Source: Gordius sp. MW1
Lineage: Eukaryota; Nematomorpha; Gordioida; Gordea; Gordiidae
Assembly (NCBI GenBank): GCA_964036665.1
Contig: OZ038531.1
Coordinates: 20,252,324 to 20,316,323 of the forward strand
Reading direction: 5' to 3'
Length of the DNA: 64,000 nucleotides
The notes beneath the pieces are model-generated. The model saw only the letters and a list, made by a program, of their open reading frames with translations. It did not search any database and had not been told where the DNA came from. How positions within the stretch are numbered: position 1 is the first letter of the stretch; each line of letters starts with the position of its first letter. Positions 62,725 to 64,000 of this stretch are shown one piece after another. Made by a program: the position numbers and the translations under genes.

Positions 62725-63755
62725 TTTCCGATGAGCTGTTGGATTTTCTTCGCGAATTTTGATGAGTTTTTCGTGATCGGAAATCTTTTTACGCATAACC
62801 ATAAGCTCGCCCTCCAATTCCATCAATCTCCTGCGCCGTTGATCGCTGAGTTCTTTGAAATTCTTGTTTTTAGCTTCTTGCGTGGCTAAAGTTAAAGTTT
62901 CTCTCTCGTGCTGTAACGCCTGAACTTCTTCCTAGATTTTAAAAAATAAATAATTTTATAAGAAGCATCTTGAGTTGTGATATAATTGCGAAAAATCCTT
63001 GGTTTGAAAGTTTTGTGGTTATAATTGTTCTTATCCAAGTAGAAAACATATCCATGGAAATAGACTGATAACCTTTTAAATGCAAAAAAAACAACTCTGA
63101 CGGATTAATTCTCGCCTCGAATGGTAAACATAATCTTGTAAATTCCAGATTTTAATAATTATAAATTGATTAATTTGAATGATTTCCAAACTTTGCAAAC
63201 GTATTATTATAACATAATACGTAATTGTCATATAAATACTGTTGAAAACGGCTGGCGGGTTTTGTTTGGTTGGTCTTTAGTTATGGTCGATTAAACATCA
63301 CAATAGATCAAAGATTTTTCGGGTCTGTTTTTCTTGGTCGACCTCTAGGAGGCTTAGTCAAAATTTGGAAAACAGACCAGGGTTGATCAATAGTCTTAGT
63401 TAAACACCAGAGGTCATCGACCAAACAAAACCCCCCAGTCATTTTTACAACATCACACATAAATGTCGTTGTTTGATTTGTTGGCGGCCATTATTTTATA
63501 TCAATTGGGGTGTCGGGGACCTTATCCTAAAATCTTTTTGTTTATTTGCTTTTCTGTCATAGCTAAAAGCATGGTGTTTACTTCGTATTTTTGCTTGATA
63601 CCATTTATTTCGTCCTCGTTCATGAGCATTTTCTTTAATTGCTCTTTGTTTGTGATGGCCTGCGTTACGCCTTTGAGTTCCATATTGGGATCCGCATCCG
63701 CTTGATTTAACAACTGCTCTATTTTGTCTTTCAGCGGCGAGCCACATTCATCTTC
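62725..63755 (-). CDS. Kif4: KIF4/Klp3A-type chromokinesin, two coiled-coil exons (partial)
   Basis: Exon 63582-63755 (58 codons, acceptor TTTAG, donor GAA|GTAAAC) and exon 62725-62931 (69 codons, acceptor CTAG, donor AAA|GTTAAG) are both phase 0. The second reads LSDQRRRRLMELEGELMVMR then KKISDHEKLIKIRE, very close to the KIF4 stalk segment with the L.(E/D)(R/Q)RR(K/R)RL.ELEG pattern. The first (MELKGVTQAITNKEQLKKML) fits the stretch just upstream. KIF4 proteins are plus-end motors acting on chromosomes and the spindle midzone. The motor domain must lie beyond the right edge. I could not find the next downstream exon to the left, so the gene may be truncated or have a long intron. Confidence 0.7.
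63238..63456. mobile_element. hAT-like MITE family 1 in a KIF4-type intron
   Basis: The left end ACTGTTGAAAACGGCTGG and the right end in reverse GTGATGTTGTAAAAATGACTGG resemble the copy at 44011-44215. The flanks ATATAAAT (63230-63237) and ACATAAAT (63457-63464) match at seven of eight positions. It sits within the intron between the two kinesin exons. Confidence 0.7.
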
Positions 63756-64000
63756 CTAAACGATTTGAATATTATTTTTAATTTTAAATAAATAATTTAG
63801 AAATATCAAAAGAGAGATATAAAAACATATTTTTAGAATTAGAGATTTGAAATTAACCTTAACCATTAATATACTTTTTTTACTTAAACATATGGTATTA
63901 TCTCATTAGGGTATAGTCATTCATAACTTTAAAGCAGACGATTTTAATGCTGGTACAATCACTTAAAATAATGTCAAACAAATTTAAAACAATCTCATAT

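Noticed and set aside
63505..63581. Non-canonical GA donor after KKILG in the kinesin exon
   Set aside because: A normal GTAAAC donor at 63581 in matching phase gives a better alignment to KIF4.

Overview
This is a eukaryotic (animal) window, not bacterial. It is strongly AT-rich, its genes are split by GT-AG introns, and its families are metazoan: BTB-Kelch, a KIF4-type chromokinesin, FLYWCH/MULE transposons, Helitrons, APE-type LINEs, and PIF/Harbinger, hAT-like and pogo-like elements. The repeat style fits an invertebrate, perhaps an arthropod; I cannot name a species. Many introns are extremely short (34-41 bp), which may help place it.

Layout. 1-4400: gene-free AT-rich DNA with small transposon relics. 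5533-13916 (minus): copy A of a BTB-Kelch gene, now a pseudogene (nonsense codon, deletions, frameshifts, a Mutator-like element in a Kelch exon, a 118-bp duplication in the BTB exon, a broken first exon). 13.9-17.9 kb: a second Mutator-like element whose FLYWCH/MULE transposase is still open when three or four micro-introns are removed. 17.9-34 kb: three related LINE copies, a Helitron with a 349-bp TG tract, a Harbinger element with a BESS-like ORF, and local tandem repeats. 34-40.2 kb: a higher-order satellite of three units. 40.2-42.8 kb: two head-to-tail Helitrons. 42.8-46 kb: an LTR-retroelement fossil cut by a small hAT-like element, then C-rich and GCAGACGA repeats.

46846-54570 (minus): copy B of the Kelch gene. 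I could assemble it as 11 exons with consistent phases and no stop, giving about 590 residues (BTB, BACK, six Kelch repeats). Copies A and B lie in the same orientation and share introns and flanks, so they are a tandem duplication now separated by about 32 kb of transposons. 54.6-62.6 kb: AT-rich DNA with a three-level nest (tandem repeat, then a hAT-like element with an 8-bp duplication, then a pogo-like element at TA). 62.7-63.8 kb (minus): two phase-0 coiled-coil exons of a KIF4/Klp3A-type kinesin that runs off the right edge.

Few genes here look functional: Kelch copy B, the KIF4-type exons and possibly the second MULE transposase. The rest is a record of repeated insertion between two duplicated genes. 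All calls come from reading the sequence; no search was run.
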